This document shows, piece after piece, positions 1 to 8,956 of a stretch of DNA of 58,493 nt. The stretch spans positions 1 through 58,493 of the forward strand of contig CALBSW010000046.1 of the NCBI GenBank assembly GCA_937967465.1. The letters are read 5' to 3'. This DNA is from an uncultured Flavobacteriales bacterium. Its GTDB lineage: Bacteria; Bacteroidota; Bacteroidia; Flavobacteriales_D; Sanyastnellaceae. The notes under the pieces are model-generated. The model searched no databases and had not been told where the DNA came from. It saw nothing but the letters and a program-made list of their open reading frames with translations. Position 1 is the stretch's first letter. The number at the start of each line of letters is the position of its first letter. The position numbers were made by a program, and so were the translations under genes.

Positions 1-1
1 A

Positions 2-1579
2 GCACAGCGGGTCATCGTGGCCTTTCTCGATGAGAGCAACCGGCCGGCCCGTCGTTTTGGCATCCCCCAGGGAGCGGACGCACTCATCCAGGCACTGGCC
101 GCATTGCCCAACGATTTGGACATCGGCGTGTTCACCAGCCCATATGCCCTCCAATACCTCACACCGCCCGAACAGGCGGGCTGGCTGATCGCCTTCCATG
201 AGGACGACCTGACCCAGGAAGCCGCCGCCGCAGCGTGGGTCCAGGAAGGAGATGCCCTCGGCCGCCTTCCGGTCGATGTGGCCCCCTGGGCGGCCGGCAT
301 GGGACACCCGACAAGGGCTGCCCGCCTGCCCCATGCGGCCGCGTCCAACCCTGAATTGAACCGGAGGCTGGACAGCTTGGCTGCAGAAGCCATCGACATG
401 GCGGCCACACCGGGGCTCCGCATGCTGGTCGTGGCAGGCGACTCCATCCGCTACGATGGGGCCCACGGCACCCTGGGCCACGAAGATGGACAGCCGGTCA
501 CACGGGAGTCGATCTACGACGTGGCCTCCATCACCAAGGTGGCCGCTTCCACCCTGCTCGCCATGATGAGCGTGGAACGCGGCATGTTGGACCTCGACGC
601 CCCGCTGCGCAAGGTGCTGCCCAAGCGGCCGGACTCGCCGCTCAACGAGGAGCTGGGGAACCGTACCTTTCGCGACATCCTCGCCCACCGCGCGGGCCTT
701 CCGGCATGGATCCCGTTCTACCTGGACGCCATGGCCCATGACGACACCACGGGGTCTGCGCTGTCCTCTCGGGACACCTTGGATTGGGTGCCGGTCCACA
801 CGTCGTGCTGGATGGCGCCAGCATGGCGGGATACCATTCACCACCGCATCCGCACCCTCACGCCAGACCCGGTCGGCCGATACCGCTACAGTGACTTGGG
901 GTATTACCTCTTGCAAAGCACCCTCGAAGACCTGTGGGACCAACCCCTCGACATCCTGGCAGACAGCCTCATCTACCAGCCGCTGGGCTTGCGCCACATC
1001 GGATACACCCCAGCGAATTGGGCCCAGCCGCAGCGCATTGCCCCGACCGAAAACGACACCCTCTTCCGGAAAGGCTGGATTTGCGGAACGGTGCACGACC
1101 CCGGTGCTGCGATGCTCGGGGGTGTTGCAGGCCACGCCGGGCTGTTCAGCGACGCCCACGACTTGGCCGTCATCCTCGAGACCCTGCGCAGAGGTGGCGA
1201 GTGGAATGGCGTACGCCTGGTCCAACCTTCCACAGTGGCCGACTTCACTTCCCGTGCCTTCCCCGAGGAAGACAACCGGAGGGCGTTGGGATGGGACAAG
1301 CCCGGTCTGGAGGAGGATTCGGGAGCGAGTGGCAACGCCGGAACCTGGTCCAGCTTCGGACACAGTGGATTCACCGGGACTTTGGCCTGGACCGATCCTG
1401 AAGGGGAATGGACTGTCGTGTTCCTGAGCAACCGCATTTGTCCCGACGCCGAGAACCGCACCTTGATTCGGGAAGACATTCGCACCAAGGCCCTGTTCAT
1501 TGTCGAAGAGGAATTGGGGTTGCCCCACCGTTTTGATCCTCCCGCCCCGGAAGACCCCGGGAGTTTCAACCCACGCTAA
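2..1579 (+). CDS. GH3 / serine beta-lactamase-fold fusion enzyme, C-terminal part (5' end outside window)
   Basis: The reading frame is open from the first bases of the window, so the true start lies upstream and 525 residues are visible. Residues 1 to about 95 look like the end of a glycoside hydrolase family 3 C-terminal domain. The rest is a class C beta-lactamase/penicillin-binding-protein fold: the SxxK motif is SITK near residue 176, the second motif is YSD near 296 (a variant of YxN), and HSG near 454 stands for the KTG-type motif. Bacteroidota commonly fuse an N-terminal GH3 beta-N-acetylglucosaminidase to such a domain in proteins of nearly 1000 residues; a role in peptidoglycan or amino-sugar turnover is inferred from that family. 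The hydrolase half cannot be judged here. The stop codon TAA (1577-1579) also forms the start of the promoter-like box of bshA. Confidence 0.85.
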   Translation, partial: AQRVIVAFLDESNRPARRFGIPQGADALIQALAALPNDLDIGVFTSPYALQYLTPPEQAGWLIAFHEDDLTQEAAAAAWVQEGDALGRLPVDVAPWAAGMGHPTRAARLPHAAASNPELNRRLDSLAAEAIDMAATPGLRMLVVAGDSIRYDGAHGTLGHEDGQPVTRESIYDVASITKVAASTLLAMMSVERGMLDLDAPLRKVLPKRPDSPLNEELGNRTFRDILAHRAGLPAWIPFYLDAMAHDDTTGSALSSRDTLDWVPVHTSCWMAPAWRDTIHHRIRTLTPDPVGRYRYSDLGYYLLQSTLEDLWDQPLDILADSLIYQPLGLRHIGYTPANWAQPQRIAPTENDTLFRKGWICGTVHDPGAAMLGGVAGHAGLFSDAHDLAVILETLRRGGEWNGVRLVQPSTVADFTSRAFPEEDNRRALGWDKPGLEEDSGASGNAGTWSSFGHSGFTGTLAWTDPEGEWTVVFLSNRICPDAENRTLIREDIRTKALFIVEEELGLPHRFDPPAPEDPGSFNPR

Positions 1580-1584
1580 CTTCG
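1577..1584 (+). promoter_or_regulatory. -7-like box TAACTTCG of bshA
   Basis: TAACTTCG followed by GCCC and then the bshA ATG, a spacing of 4 nt. Its TAA is the stop codon of the preceding gene. A transcript from it would begin on or next to the start codon. Confidence 0.5.
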
Positions 1585-1588
1585 GCCC

Positions 1589-2722
1589 ATGCGGATAGGA
1601 ATGGTGTGCTATCCCACCTTTGGTGGAAGCGGCGTGGTCGCCACAGAGCTTGGCAAGGCGTTGGCCGCGCAAGGTCACGAGGTGCACTTCATCACCTACG
1701 ACCAACCTGTGCGTCTCGGGAGTTTTCGCCCCAATGTGTACTACCACGAAGTGCGCATCTCGAAGTACCCGTTGTTTGACTACCCCCCCTACGAACTGGT
1801 GCTCGCCTCCAAAATGGTGGAGGTGGCCCGTCAACAGAAGTTGGACCTGCTGCATGTGCACTACGCCATCCCGCACGCCTCCAGCGCATACACGGCCAAG
1901 CGCATCCTCGCTTCCGACGGCTTCCATTTGCCGATCATCACCACCCTGCACGGAACGGACATCACCTTGCTCGGAAAGGACCCCAGCTTCGAGCCGGTCA
2001 TCTCCTTTGCCATCAACGAAAGCGATGCGGTCACGGCCGTGAGCACCAGCCTGAAACAGGACACCTTCGAGCTGTTTGGCATCAATTCCGACATCGACGT
2101 CATCCCCAACTTCTTCTGCCCGTCGCATGTGGAGCGCCTCGAAAAGACACACAACCGGTCCGAATTCGCCCAAGACGATGAGGCCTTGGTGTGTCACGTG
2201 TCCAACTTCCGCCCGGTCAAGCGGGTCGGCGACGTGGTCCGCACCTTTGCGAAGGTGGCGGGCCAGCGACCGGCCCGGTTGATGATGGTCGGGGATGGCC
2301 CGGACCGCCCGGAGGCGGAACGGTTGGCGCGAGAGCTGGGCGTGGCCGAGCGCGTCACCTTTCTGGGCAAGCTCAAGAACCCGCTCGAAGCCCTGTCCAT
2401 TGCGGACCTGTTCCTGCTGCCCTCCGAAAGCGAGAGCTTCGGTTTGGCCGCATTGGAGGCCATGGCATGCGGGGTTCCTGTGGTGGCGTCCAATGCCGGT
2501 GGCATTCCCGAAGTCATCGAGCATGGGGTGAGCGGCATGCTGGCTCCTGTGGGGGATGTGGACGCCATGGCCGAGGGGGCCGTGCAACTCCTCGACCCTG
2601 AGGACCACGCCCGTTTCCGAGACCAAGCGGTCAAGCAGGCAGACCGCTTTCGCATCGACAAGGTCCTCCCCCAATACCTGGGCGCCTACGAACGCATCCT
2701 GACCGCGTCAAAGACCAACTGA
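1589..2722 (+). CDS. bshA: N-acetyl-alpha-D-glucosaminyl L-malate synthase BshA
   Basis: BshA is a retaining GT4 glycosyltransferase that joins UDP-GlcNAc to L-malate, the first step of bacillithiol synthesis in the cytosol. The 377-residue product has the family N-terminus MRIGMVCYPTFGGSG with its glycine loop, then SKYPLFDYPPYE, and near residues 280-300 the donor-site stretch SESESFGLAALEAMACG with the ExxxxxxxE glutamates. Length is normal for the family. bshC, the last enzyme of the pathway, is in the same window at 35852-37468 on the other strand; the deacetylase gene bshB is not seen. The next gene overlaps by one base (TGATG), so the two are probably co-transcribed. There is no Shine-Dalgarno; a -7-like box lies 4 nt before the ATG. 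Confidence 0.93.
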   Translation: MRIGMVCYPTFGGSGVVATELGKALAAQGHEVHFITYDQPVRLGSFRPNVYYHEVRISKYPLFDYPPYELVLASKMVEVARQQKLDLLHVHYAIPHASSAYTAKRILASDGFHLPIITTLHGTDITLLGKDPSFEPVISFAINESDAVTAVSTSLKQDTFELFGINSDIDVIPNFFCPSHVERLEKTHNRSEFAQDDEALVCHVSNFRPVKRVGDVVRTFAKVAGQRPARLMMVGDGPDRPEAERLARELGVAERVTFLGKLKNPLEALSIADLFLLPSESESFGLAALEAMACGVPVVASNAGGIPEVIEHGVSGMLAPVGDVDAMAEGAVQLLDPEDHARFRDQAVKQADRFRIDKVLPQYLGAYERILTASKTN

Positions 2723-3303
2723 TGGGGACGAATACGAGACGCAAAGACGGCCGCATTGGCGACCGCATCACCTTCGAACAGTCTGACGATCAGCTTCGGG
2801 TCGACATCCGACAGGGCATTCCGCCGACCCAAATGTCCCTGCTGACCCTTTGGCTCCTGCTGTGGTTCAGCTTGGAAGCTGTCGTGCTCTATTTCTGGAC
2901 CCAAGAACCGAGCCAAGGAAACGCCGCCTTGGGGTATGCCATTTACAGCGCCTTCTGGGCCTTTTTTGCCTTCCGAATCGGCAAGGTGTGGCTCTGGCGC
3001 AAGCGCGGTGTGGAGGTCATCACGGTGGACCGGAGGGGCATCTCCGTGGCCAACGCATTCGGCCAGCGCGGACTCCCGGACTTCATTGCCCACGGGGCCT
3101 ATTCTCCCATTCGGCGCATCGAGGAAAACCCCCAGCAGATCCTGCGGACCTTCGAACAAGCCTTCTGGTCCATGGGGGGCGAGACCCTGCAATTCTCCAG
3201 CGGAAAGCGCACGATGGTGTTGGGCAAACAACTCAGTGACCGCGACGCAGACACCTTGCTCAAGCTCTTGCAAGCCGCCGCTCGGCGACTCTCAGCTGGC
3301 TGA
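2722..3303 (+). CDS. Two-helix membrane protein, bacterial PH-domain-like, unknown function
   Basis: This 193-residue protein has a short polar N-terminus, two hydrophobic segments (about residues 38-60 and 68-86) and a soluble C-terminal half beginning GVEVITVDRRGISV. That layout, two adjacent membrane helices followed by a beta-rich tail, resembles bacterial PH-domain membrane proteins, but I recognise no diagnostic motif and the assignment is a guess. Its ATG overlaps the bshA stop by one base, so translation is probably coupled; a link to bacillithiol is not implied by anything else. The 3' end overlaps the convergent aroQ by 12 bp. Confidence 0.7.
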   Translation: MGTNTRRKDGRIGDRITFEQSDDQLRVDIRQGIPPTQMSLLTLWLLLWFSLEAVVLYFWTQEPSQGNAALGYAIYSAFWAFFAFRIGKVWLWRKRGVEVITVDRRGISVANAFGQRGLPDFIAHGAYSPIRRIEENPQQILRTFEQAFWSMGGETLQFSSGKRTMVLGKQLSDRDADTLLKLLQAAARRLSAG

Positions 3304-3723
3304 CCCTCCAGCCCCCAAGGAACGCAGCGCGGCGGCGTAGCCCTCCAGCCCCAAGCCACAAATGACCCCACGACAGACGGGGCTCAACAAGCTCACGTGT
3401 CGAAACGACTCGCGGGCATGCACGTTGGTGATGTGCACCTCGATGACAGGCGCCTCAACAGCCGCCACCGCGTCGCGCAGTGCCACGGAGGTGTGGGTGT
3501 ACCCTCCCGCATTTAGCACGATTCCATCGGACGTGAATCCGACATCGTGCAGGTGGTTGATGAGCTCCCCCTCCACGTTGGACTGGAAATACACCAGCTC
3601 CACTTCTGGAAACTGAGCCCGGAGGGTGTCCAGGTGCGCCTCGAAGGACGTCATAACGTACTTCTCGGGCTCGCGTTGGCCGAGCAAATTCAGGTTGGGT
3701 CCGTTGACGATGTGCAAGGTCAT
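3292..3723 (-). CDS. aroQ: Type II 3-dehydroquinate dehydratase
   Basis: AroQ removes water from 3-dehydroquinate in the shikimate pathway; the type II enzyme is a cytosolic dodecamer. The 143-residue product starts MTLHIVNGPNLNLLGQREP, the hallmark N-terminus, and carries the flexible loop with the catalytic Tyr (here EPEKYV), the VEGELINHLH helix, NAGGYTHTS, and HITNVHARESFR with the catalytic His. The frame is open 75 nt further upstream, but those codons run into the end of the next gene and the ATG at 3723 gives the family start. It lies 7 bp downstream of the transporter gene on the same strand, so the two likely share a transcript. It overlaps the convergent gene at 2722-3303 by 12 bp. 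Confidence 0.95.
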   Translation of the reverse strand: MTLHIVNGPNLNLLGQREPEKYVMTSFEAHLDTLRAQFPEVELVYFQSNVEGELINHLHDVGFTSDGIVLNAGGYTHTSVALRDAVAAVEAPVIEVHITNVHARESFRHVSLLSPVCRGVICGLGLEGYAAALRSLGAGGSAS

Positions 3724-3730
3724 GGCGAGA

Positions 3731-5959
3731 TCAATCGAGGGCAATTTCGTCATGGGCGTCCACGAAGAGGATGTTGCCGATGCCGTGGTGGGCTTCAAAC
3801 AGCTGAACCCCTTCCCTTCGAATGTCGGCGTCGTTGAACCCGATGAAGGTCAAATCGGCAAACTTGCTGCGCTCGTCAATCAGCGCCTCTTTCAAGTCCC
3901 CGGGGAATTCTTCCACCATCTCGATGTTCTGCTCACTGACGGGGATGCGGCCGGCCTGAATCAAATCGTGCAACGCCTTCTCCTTGACGGCCCGGTCTCC
4001 ATCCCGATAGATGGAATACACCTGAATGTGGGATTCACGCCAGTCCGGATGCCCCTGCAGCACATAGGCCATGAGGATCATCAGGTTGGCGTTGGCGCTG
4101 TCCTCCGGCGTGATCCAGACGTGGATGGTGCGGCGCTCACCGAAGCCCCGGAAACTCGAGCGAAGCAGACACAAATCCAGCTGTGACCCCCGAAGCAGGT
4201 CATAGTTGGCCACCAGTTCCTGGGCGCTCTTCGGCTTCTCGTCGATGTACTCCAGAAGGATGGCGTTGTTGCCCTGCCCGCTGATGCCGGGCAGCTGGAC
4301 ACATTGGGCAATGGCGGAGGTGTAGGATGGCGACACAATGGTGGCCATGCTCACCCGGCTCTTGACGGCCTTGCCCAAATCAGCCAACCCCTGCTTGGCC
4401 CGGGTGGAGCTCCGGAACGTGCGGGCGTCCAATCGGCCTTCAATCAAATGCACGTAAGTGCCGAAGCCCTGTCGGTGCGCCAACCAGCGGACCATATCAA
4501 AGGCGCCGGGACGTCGGAACGTATCCTGACTGACCCCCAACACCATCGGACGCCAGTCCTTCCGATCCAGCTCGGCGCGGTCGCGGCGCTGCAGGGTGAC
4601 CTGGAGGTAGCGGCTCAGCTGGAACAGCATGCCCCGGAACAACGCCACCATGCCGCGCTCACCGCGTCGGGACAGCCCCACGTAGATGGCCGTCATGATC
4701 ACCAGACTGCCCACGGCATAGCTGAAGTTCATGAGGAACATCAGGTAGAAACAGGTCACGGCCCCGATGAGGCTGAGCACCCAGTGTGAACGGAATGTGG
4801 GCCGGTACCCCGGACTGGCCGCGAAGTGCTCGAACAGGCTGACGAGGCAGATGGCACCGTAGGTGACCATGAAGAACATGGAGATGATCTCGGCCACTGC
4901 ATTGATGTCCCCGAGGCTCACAAACACGAATCCGATGGCGCAGGTCACAATGGACGCCACAATGGGTTCATTGTCCGTTTTCCTGCCCCGCTTGAGGCGG
5001 ACGCCGATGGCCTTGGGGAAAATGCGGTCCACGGCCAACGCCTGAAGCGTCCGCGGTGCGATGATCACGCTGCCCAGCGCACTGGACACGGCGGCGGCGG
5101 CGAGCCCCATCGGAATGAGCGGCGCCCACAAGGCAATGGACTCCATGTAGAGTTCGTCGCCGGCCAACTGCTCCGGGCTGGCGCTCACCCAGAACTTGAG
5201 CGCCACCAAGATGTACACCACAATGCCGGCCACGGTGGCCCACAGCGTTCCCCGGGGAATGGCGGTGGCGGGATCCTTGAGGTCACCGCTCAGGCCCAAG
5301 CCGGCAGCGATGCCCGTGAAGGCAGGAAAAATGAAGGTGAAGACTTCGATGAAGGAATACCGCGTCACCAACCGGCCATCCGGCGTGACGAAGCTGGCGT
5401 CGATGGTCTTCAGGATGTCGAGTTCTGCCTGCGGCTCCCCGGTTCCGAAGAAAAAGCTCAGGAGTGCGAGGATGAGGACGGCCACCACCCCGTACAGGGC
5501 CTTGACCCCCACTTGTGCGCCCTTCGTGAGCATGAGCAGCGTCAGGAGCGCCATGAACCCGTAGTTGATCTGCCAAGCCGGGACCACGATGCCTTGCGTC
5601 GCTTCAAGCCAGGCGGTCAGGTCCCGTGTGGATACCGTAAAGGCGATGATGTAGAAGGCCACCGAGATGGCCTGGCTGAGGAAGAGCGCAATGCCAATGG
5701 CGCCGCCAATGGACAGCCCGAAGGACCGGCTGATCATGTAATAGGCCCCGCCGCCTTCCACTTTCTGGTTGGTGGCGATCTCCGCCACAGCCAACGCCGT
5801 CGGAATGGTGACCAGGTGCCCCAGAAGGATGATGCTCAACGTGGACAGCAAGCCCACGTGGGCCACGGCAAATCCGAAGCGTAGAAACAGGATGGCCCCC
5901 AGAATGGTGGAGATGGCCGTCATGAAGACGGCAAACGTGCCCAGTCCCTTTTCCTGCAT
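3731..5959 (-). CDS. SLC12-like cation/chloride cotransporter-type permease (APC superfamily)
   Basis: The 742-residue product begins with 10-12 hydrophobic segments spanning roughly residues 5-430, followed by a soluble cytosolic domain of about 300 residues. The first helices (TILGAILFLRFG, then KVEGGGAYYMISRSFG) match the cation-chloride cotransporter branch of the amino acid-polyamine-organocation superfamily better than ordinary amino acid permeases. By family, substrates would be Na+, K+ and Cl-, or amino acids; the sequence does not settle which. The C-terminal domain resembles the regulatory tail of SLC12 proteins and ends in DEIALD. A GTG start 21 nt upstream is possible, but ATG at 5959 is chosen because a box TATTTTG lies 6 nt before it, inside the longer frame. 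Divergent from the hydrolase gene at 6053. Confidence 0.85.
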   Translation of the reverse strand: MQEKGLGTFAVFMTAISTILGAILFLRFGFAVAHVGLLSTLSIILLGHLVTIPTALAVAEIATNQKVEGGGAYYMISRSFGLSIGGAIGIALFLSQAISVAFYIIAFTVSTRDLTAWLEATQGIVVPAWQINYGFMALLTLLMLTKGAQVGVKALYGVVAVLILALLSFFFGTGEPQAELDILKTIDASFVTPDGRLVTRYSFIEVFTFIFPAFTGIAAGLGLSGDLKDPATAIPRGTLWATVAGIVVYILVALKFWVSASPEQLAGDELYMESIALWAPLIPMGLAAAAVSSALGSVIIAPRTLQALAVDRIFPKAIGVRLKRGRKTDNEPIVASIVTCAIGFVFVSLGDINAVAEIISMFFMVTYGAICLVSLFEHFAASPGYRPTFRSHWVLSLIGAVTCFYLMFLMNFSYAVGSLVIMTAIYVGLSRRGERGMVALFRGMLFQLSRYLQVTLQRRDRAELDRKDWRPMVLGVSQDTFRRPGAFDMVRWLAHRQGFGTYVHLIEGRLDARTFRSSTRAKQGLADLGKAVKSRVSMATIVSPSYTSAIAQCVQLPGISGQGNNAILLEYIDEKPKSAQELVANYDLLRGSQLDLCLLRSSFRGFGERRTIHVWITPEDSANANLMILMAYVLQGHPDWRESHIQVYSIYRDGDRAVKEKALHDLIQAGRIPVSEQNIEMVEEFPGDLKEALIDERSKFADLTFIGFNDADIRREGVQLFEAHHGIGNILFVDAHDEIALD

Positions 5960-5965
5960 TGGGTG

Positions 5966-5972
5966 CAAAATA
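5966..5972 (-). promoter_or_regulatory. -7-like box TATTTTG of the SLC12-like transporter
   Basis: TATTTTG on the minus strand, 6 nt (CACCCA) before the ATG at 5959. It is one base shorter than the Bacteroidota consensus TAnnTTTG. Confidence 0.35.
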
Positions 5973-6052
5973 GCCCGCACGGCCTTGCCAACGCCCCCTT
6001 TGGGCTTGTGTGTGAAGGGTCTTTTCCAACGGTGGAAACAGATCCTTGACCC

Positions 6053-8956
6053 ATGCGATTCCTCCTCCCACTTCTCTCGGTCTGCCTGCTTCTGGTTTTC
6101 ATCTCCACCAGTGCCGCGCAGTGCCCTCCTGCCTCCCCTGTCTCACCGCCATGGCTCTTGCCCCCCGCGGCGCCGTACGCCCACCACCTGGCTTTGCCTT
6201 CCGGCGATGTCAGTGCCCACGTCTATGTCGATGCGACAAACAACATGGGCAGCGAATTGGGCCGTCCCTTCGTGTTTGTGGAAGGCATCGACTTTGGGCT
6301 GGGCGCCCCCTCATCCCTTCTGCGCCAGGGTGATTATGGCTGGACACAATTCCATGGATGCGATCCGGAGCACTATCCCATGATGGCACACATGCCCGCA
6401 CTGCTCGACTCCATCCGGCAGCGCGGATTCACCCCCGTGCTCATCGATTTTGCCAATGGCACCGCTCCCTTGCAGCACAATGCCCTGTTGCTGGCCGACA
6501 TCCTGCGTCACCTCCGGGATCACCGCTCGGACCTCCGTCCGATGGCCATTGCGGGCGCCAGTATGGGCGGGCAACTGGCCCGGATGGCCCTGCGCCAAAT
6601 GGAATTGGCCGAGGAGCTTCACTGCCAGCAGCTTTACGTCAGCTTAGACAGCCCCCATCGCGGCGCCAATGTCCCGCTCGGCCTGCAGCACACCCTCCAC
6701 TTCCTCGGCGGAGACGATGGTCGAATTGATGCTTTGATCGGCGCCTTGTCTTCGCCTGCTGCCCGAGAACTGCTGGAGGTGCAACTGCTGCCCTTGGCGC
6801 CAAGGATGGCACACCAAGCCCTCCTCGATTCCATCGGATTCCCGGAATTCAGCCGCAATGCGGCCATTGCCAATGGTGCGCTGGACCTTCTCCCCGGCCA
6901 GAACACCCCGCTTCTGGACTACGAGCACGCCTTGCTGGAGTCCGGGTGGTTCGGGGACATCGGGGACCTCATCACACTCGAAATTCACCCTGTTCCCGGG
7001 GATGAGGACCACGAACTCGCGGAACCTGACCAACCTGTGCTCTCCGTGGTGGCCCGACCCGCCGGTGGCGGATGGCCCTGGCCATTGGAACAGTGGGTGG
7101 GTCTGGGTGAGGCCGGGATGACGGACGACACGCCATGGGACCACCTTCCTGGCGGAACGCGTCCCTCCATTCGCCAATTCGCCGAGGCATTCAATGAAAC
7201 CGCGGCAGACACCACCTCCCCCTGGCCCTTGTGCATCCCGCCCATTGAGCCGGAGGACTTCCAACCCTTGCACAGTTTCATTTCGACAGCCAGCGCATTG
7301 GGCTTGCCGGCAGATGCATTTCCATTGGACTCCACCCTCCTCGCCGCTTCGCCTTTTGACGCCATCCACTTGGGGCTCACCAACGAACCCCACAGCGAAA
7401 TCAATCCGAACAACCTCGCCTTTGTACTGGATCAATTGGACCTCGTGGCATGTCCCATCCCGCCCGGAGCCGTCCTCACCGACACCAACCTCACCGCCGG
7501 GGCGTTCTGGAAACTGGGAGGGTTCAGCATCACAGGCGCCGTCAGCCTTCAATCCTGCTCCACCAATTTGGAATGGAGCCCCAGCCCCGACGACTCCCAC
7601 GGCACATTTGTCGCCCATGGCTGCGCGGCCCCCCTCCATGTCGCGCCTGGGGGCATGTTGGAATTGGGCACCGCCGAACCCAGCTGCGGAAGCACGGCAC
7701 AATTGGTGTTGGAACGCGAAGCCATCTTGTCCATCGCTGGGGACCTCATCATCCATGGAGGCAGCAGCTTGGATGTCCTCCCTGGCGCACACCTTTACTT
7801 CGAAGGGGGAATCCTCGACCTCCGACCCGGAGCCGTGTTGAACGTTCATCCGGGAGCCACACTGCACTTCGAGGAATCCACTTTCTGGTCGTGCGCCACG
7901 GACAGCGAGATCCAGCTGGATGGACTGGGCCTGTTGGGCGAAGATGTTCAGTGGTCCGTCTTCTGTGCTGGGCTCATGCAATGGGCCACCCCCGATCATT
8001 TCCACCTTGAAGGCGCCACTGGATCCAAGCTTTTGCTTCACGCCGTTCACCCAGAGCAGGCCTGGCAGCTCGCTTCATCTGCAGATTTGACCATGGCTGG
8101 CCTGGAGGCACTGGAGGCGCTACCATTTGACCTTCGCCTCACGGGCTCCACCCACGTTTCTGTGCAAACCGAGTCAGGCATGCATTGGAGCGGCCGCTGG
8201 AAAGGCCTCGAAGCCGACAGCATTTCCATCGTGGGCCAGTTGTGGCTGGATGAGACGGCCATTTCCCATGCTGTCATCTCCCAATCCGGTGGCTCCGTCC
8301 TGTGGGAGGATGGCCGAGGGGAGCATGGTCAAGCTGCATTCGAGGGCCGCACCCTCCTTCAGCGTTGCGATTTCGACGAATTCCCCATCCGGGTTAGACT
8401 CCCAGAATTTGCCGCGCTCAGCCGGGTGGAGGAGTGCACCTTCCAGAACGGCCAAACCGGTTTGCTGTGCGAGGGAGACAGTCCGCTGCGCCTGGAGGAC
8501 AGTCGCTTTTCCCTGCTCGGAACGGGGTTGGACATTCGTTCCAATGGTGCCATTCTCAGCTGCACCGCGTTTGACAACAACGACACCGCCGTCTTGGCCG
8601 ACCGGAGCTGGCTCGTCATGACCCCCGAGGCAGGCGGAGGCTGGAACGGATTTGAACACAACGACGTCCACTTGAGGCTCCTGCACGCCCCTTTGCCCGA
8701 CATGATTCACGGCGCCAACCACTTCGGTTCTTGGGGAAGCCACTGGGCAGAGGGCACGGCAGACTTGACGTGTACGGGCAGCGGCTTGGATTGGGACATC
8801 ACTGGACAGTCCTGGAATTGGCCAACGGGATGGCCCCAAATCCAAACTGGCCTGTTGGCTTCAGGGAATCAGGGCGAGTGCCTCATCCACGCCATCGACC
8901 TGGCTCCCGTGTTCCAACAGGAGTGTGGTGCCGGCAAACAGGGAAAGCGGGAATGA
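6053..8956 (+). CDS. Secreted alpha/beta-hydrolase fused to a right-handed beta-helix
   Basis: The 967-residue protein opens with a signal peptide (MRFLLPLLSVCLLLVFISTSAAQ) cleaved after about residue 23. Residues ~50-330 form an alpha/beta-hydrolase: a strand FVFVEGIDFG, a nucleophile elbow GASMGG with Ser near residue 170, and DSPHRGANVP shortly after, as in lipases. A linker leads to residues ~480-950, rich in short beta-strand repeats (SLDVLPGAHLYFEGGILDL and similar) and Cys, typical of a parallel beta-helix. No T9SS C-terminal domain is evident. Substrate unknown; a lipid or ester is plausible from the GxSxG. The stop codon abuts the stop of the convergent gene: TGATCA holds both. Confidence 0.8.
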   Translation: MRFLLPLLSVCLLLVFISTSAAQCPPASPVSPPWLLPPAAPYAHHLALPSGDVSAHVYVDATNNMGSELGRPFVFVEGIDFGLGAPSSLLRQGDYGWTQFHGCDPEHYPMMAHMPALLDSIRQRGFTPVLIDFANGTAPLQHNALLLADILRHLRDHRSDLRPMAIAGASMGGQLARMALRQMELAEELHCQQLYVSLDSPHRGANVPLGLQHTLHFLGGDDGRIDALIGALSSPAARELLEVQLLPLAPRMAHQALLDSIGFPEFSRNAAIANGALDLLPGQNTPLLDYEHALLESGWFGDIGDLITLEIHPVPGDEDHELAEPDQPVLSVVARPAGGGWPWPLEQWVGLGEAGMTDDTPWDHLPGGTRPSIRQFAEAFNETAADTTSPWPLCIPPIEPEDFQPLHSFISTASALGLPADAFPLDSTLLAASPFDAIHLGLTNEPHSEINPNNLAFVLDQLDLVACPIPPGAVLTDTNLTAGAFWKLGGFSITGAVSLQSCSTNLEWSPSPDDSHGTFVAHGCAAPLHVAPGGMLELGTAEPSCGSTAQLVLEREAILSIAGDLIIHGGSSLDVLPGAHLYFEGGILDLRPGAVLNVHPGATLHFEESTFWSCATDSEIQLDGLGLLGEDVQWSVFCAGLMQWATPDHFHLEGATGSKLLLHAVHPEQAWQLASSADLTMAGLEALEALPFDLRLTGSTHVSVQTESGMHWSGRWKGLEADSISIVGQLWLDETAISHAVISQSGGSVLWEDGRGEHGQAAFEGRTLLQRCDFDEFPIRVRLPEFAALSRVEECTFQNGQTGLLCEGDSPLRLEDSRFSLLGTGLDIRSNGAILSCTAFDNNDTAVLADRSWLVMTPEAGGGWNGFEHNDVHLRLLHAPLPDMIHGANHFGSWGSHWAEGTADLTCTGSGLDWDITGQSWNWPTGWPQIQTGLLASGNQGECLIHAIDLAPVFQQECGAGKQGKRE

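Noticed and set aside
4826..5884. Plus-strand open frame of 352 codons over the SLC12-like transporter
   Set aside because: Antisense, His/Asp/Glu/Gly-rich, no recognisable fold.
6644..8050. Minus-strand open frame of 468 codons over the hydrolase/beta-helix gene
   Set aside because: Antisense shadow; Gly-rich without domain.
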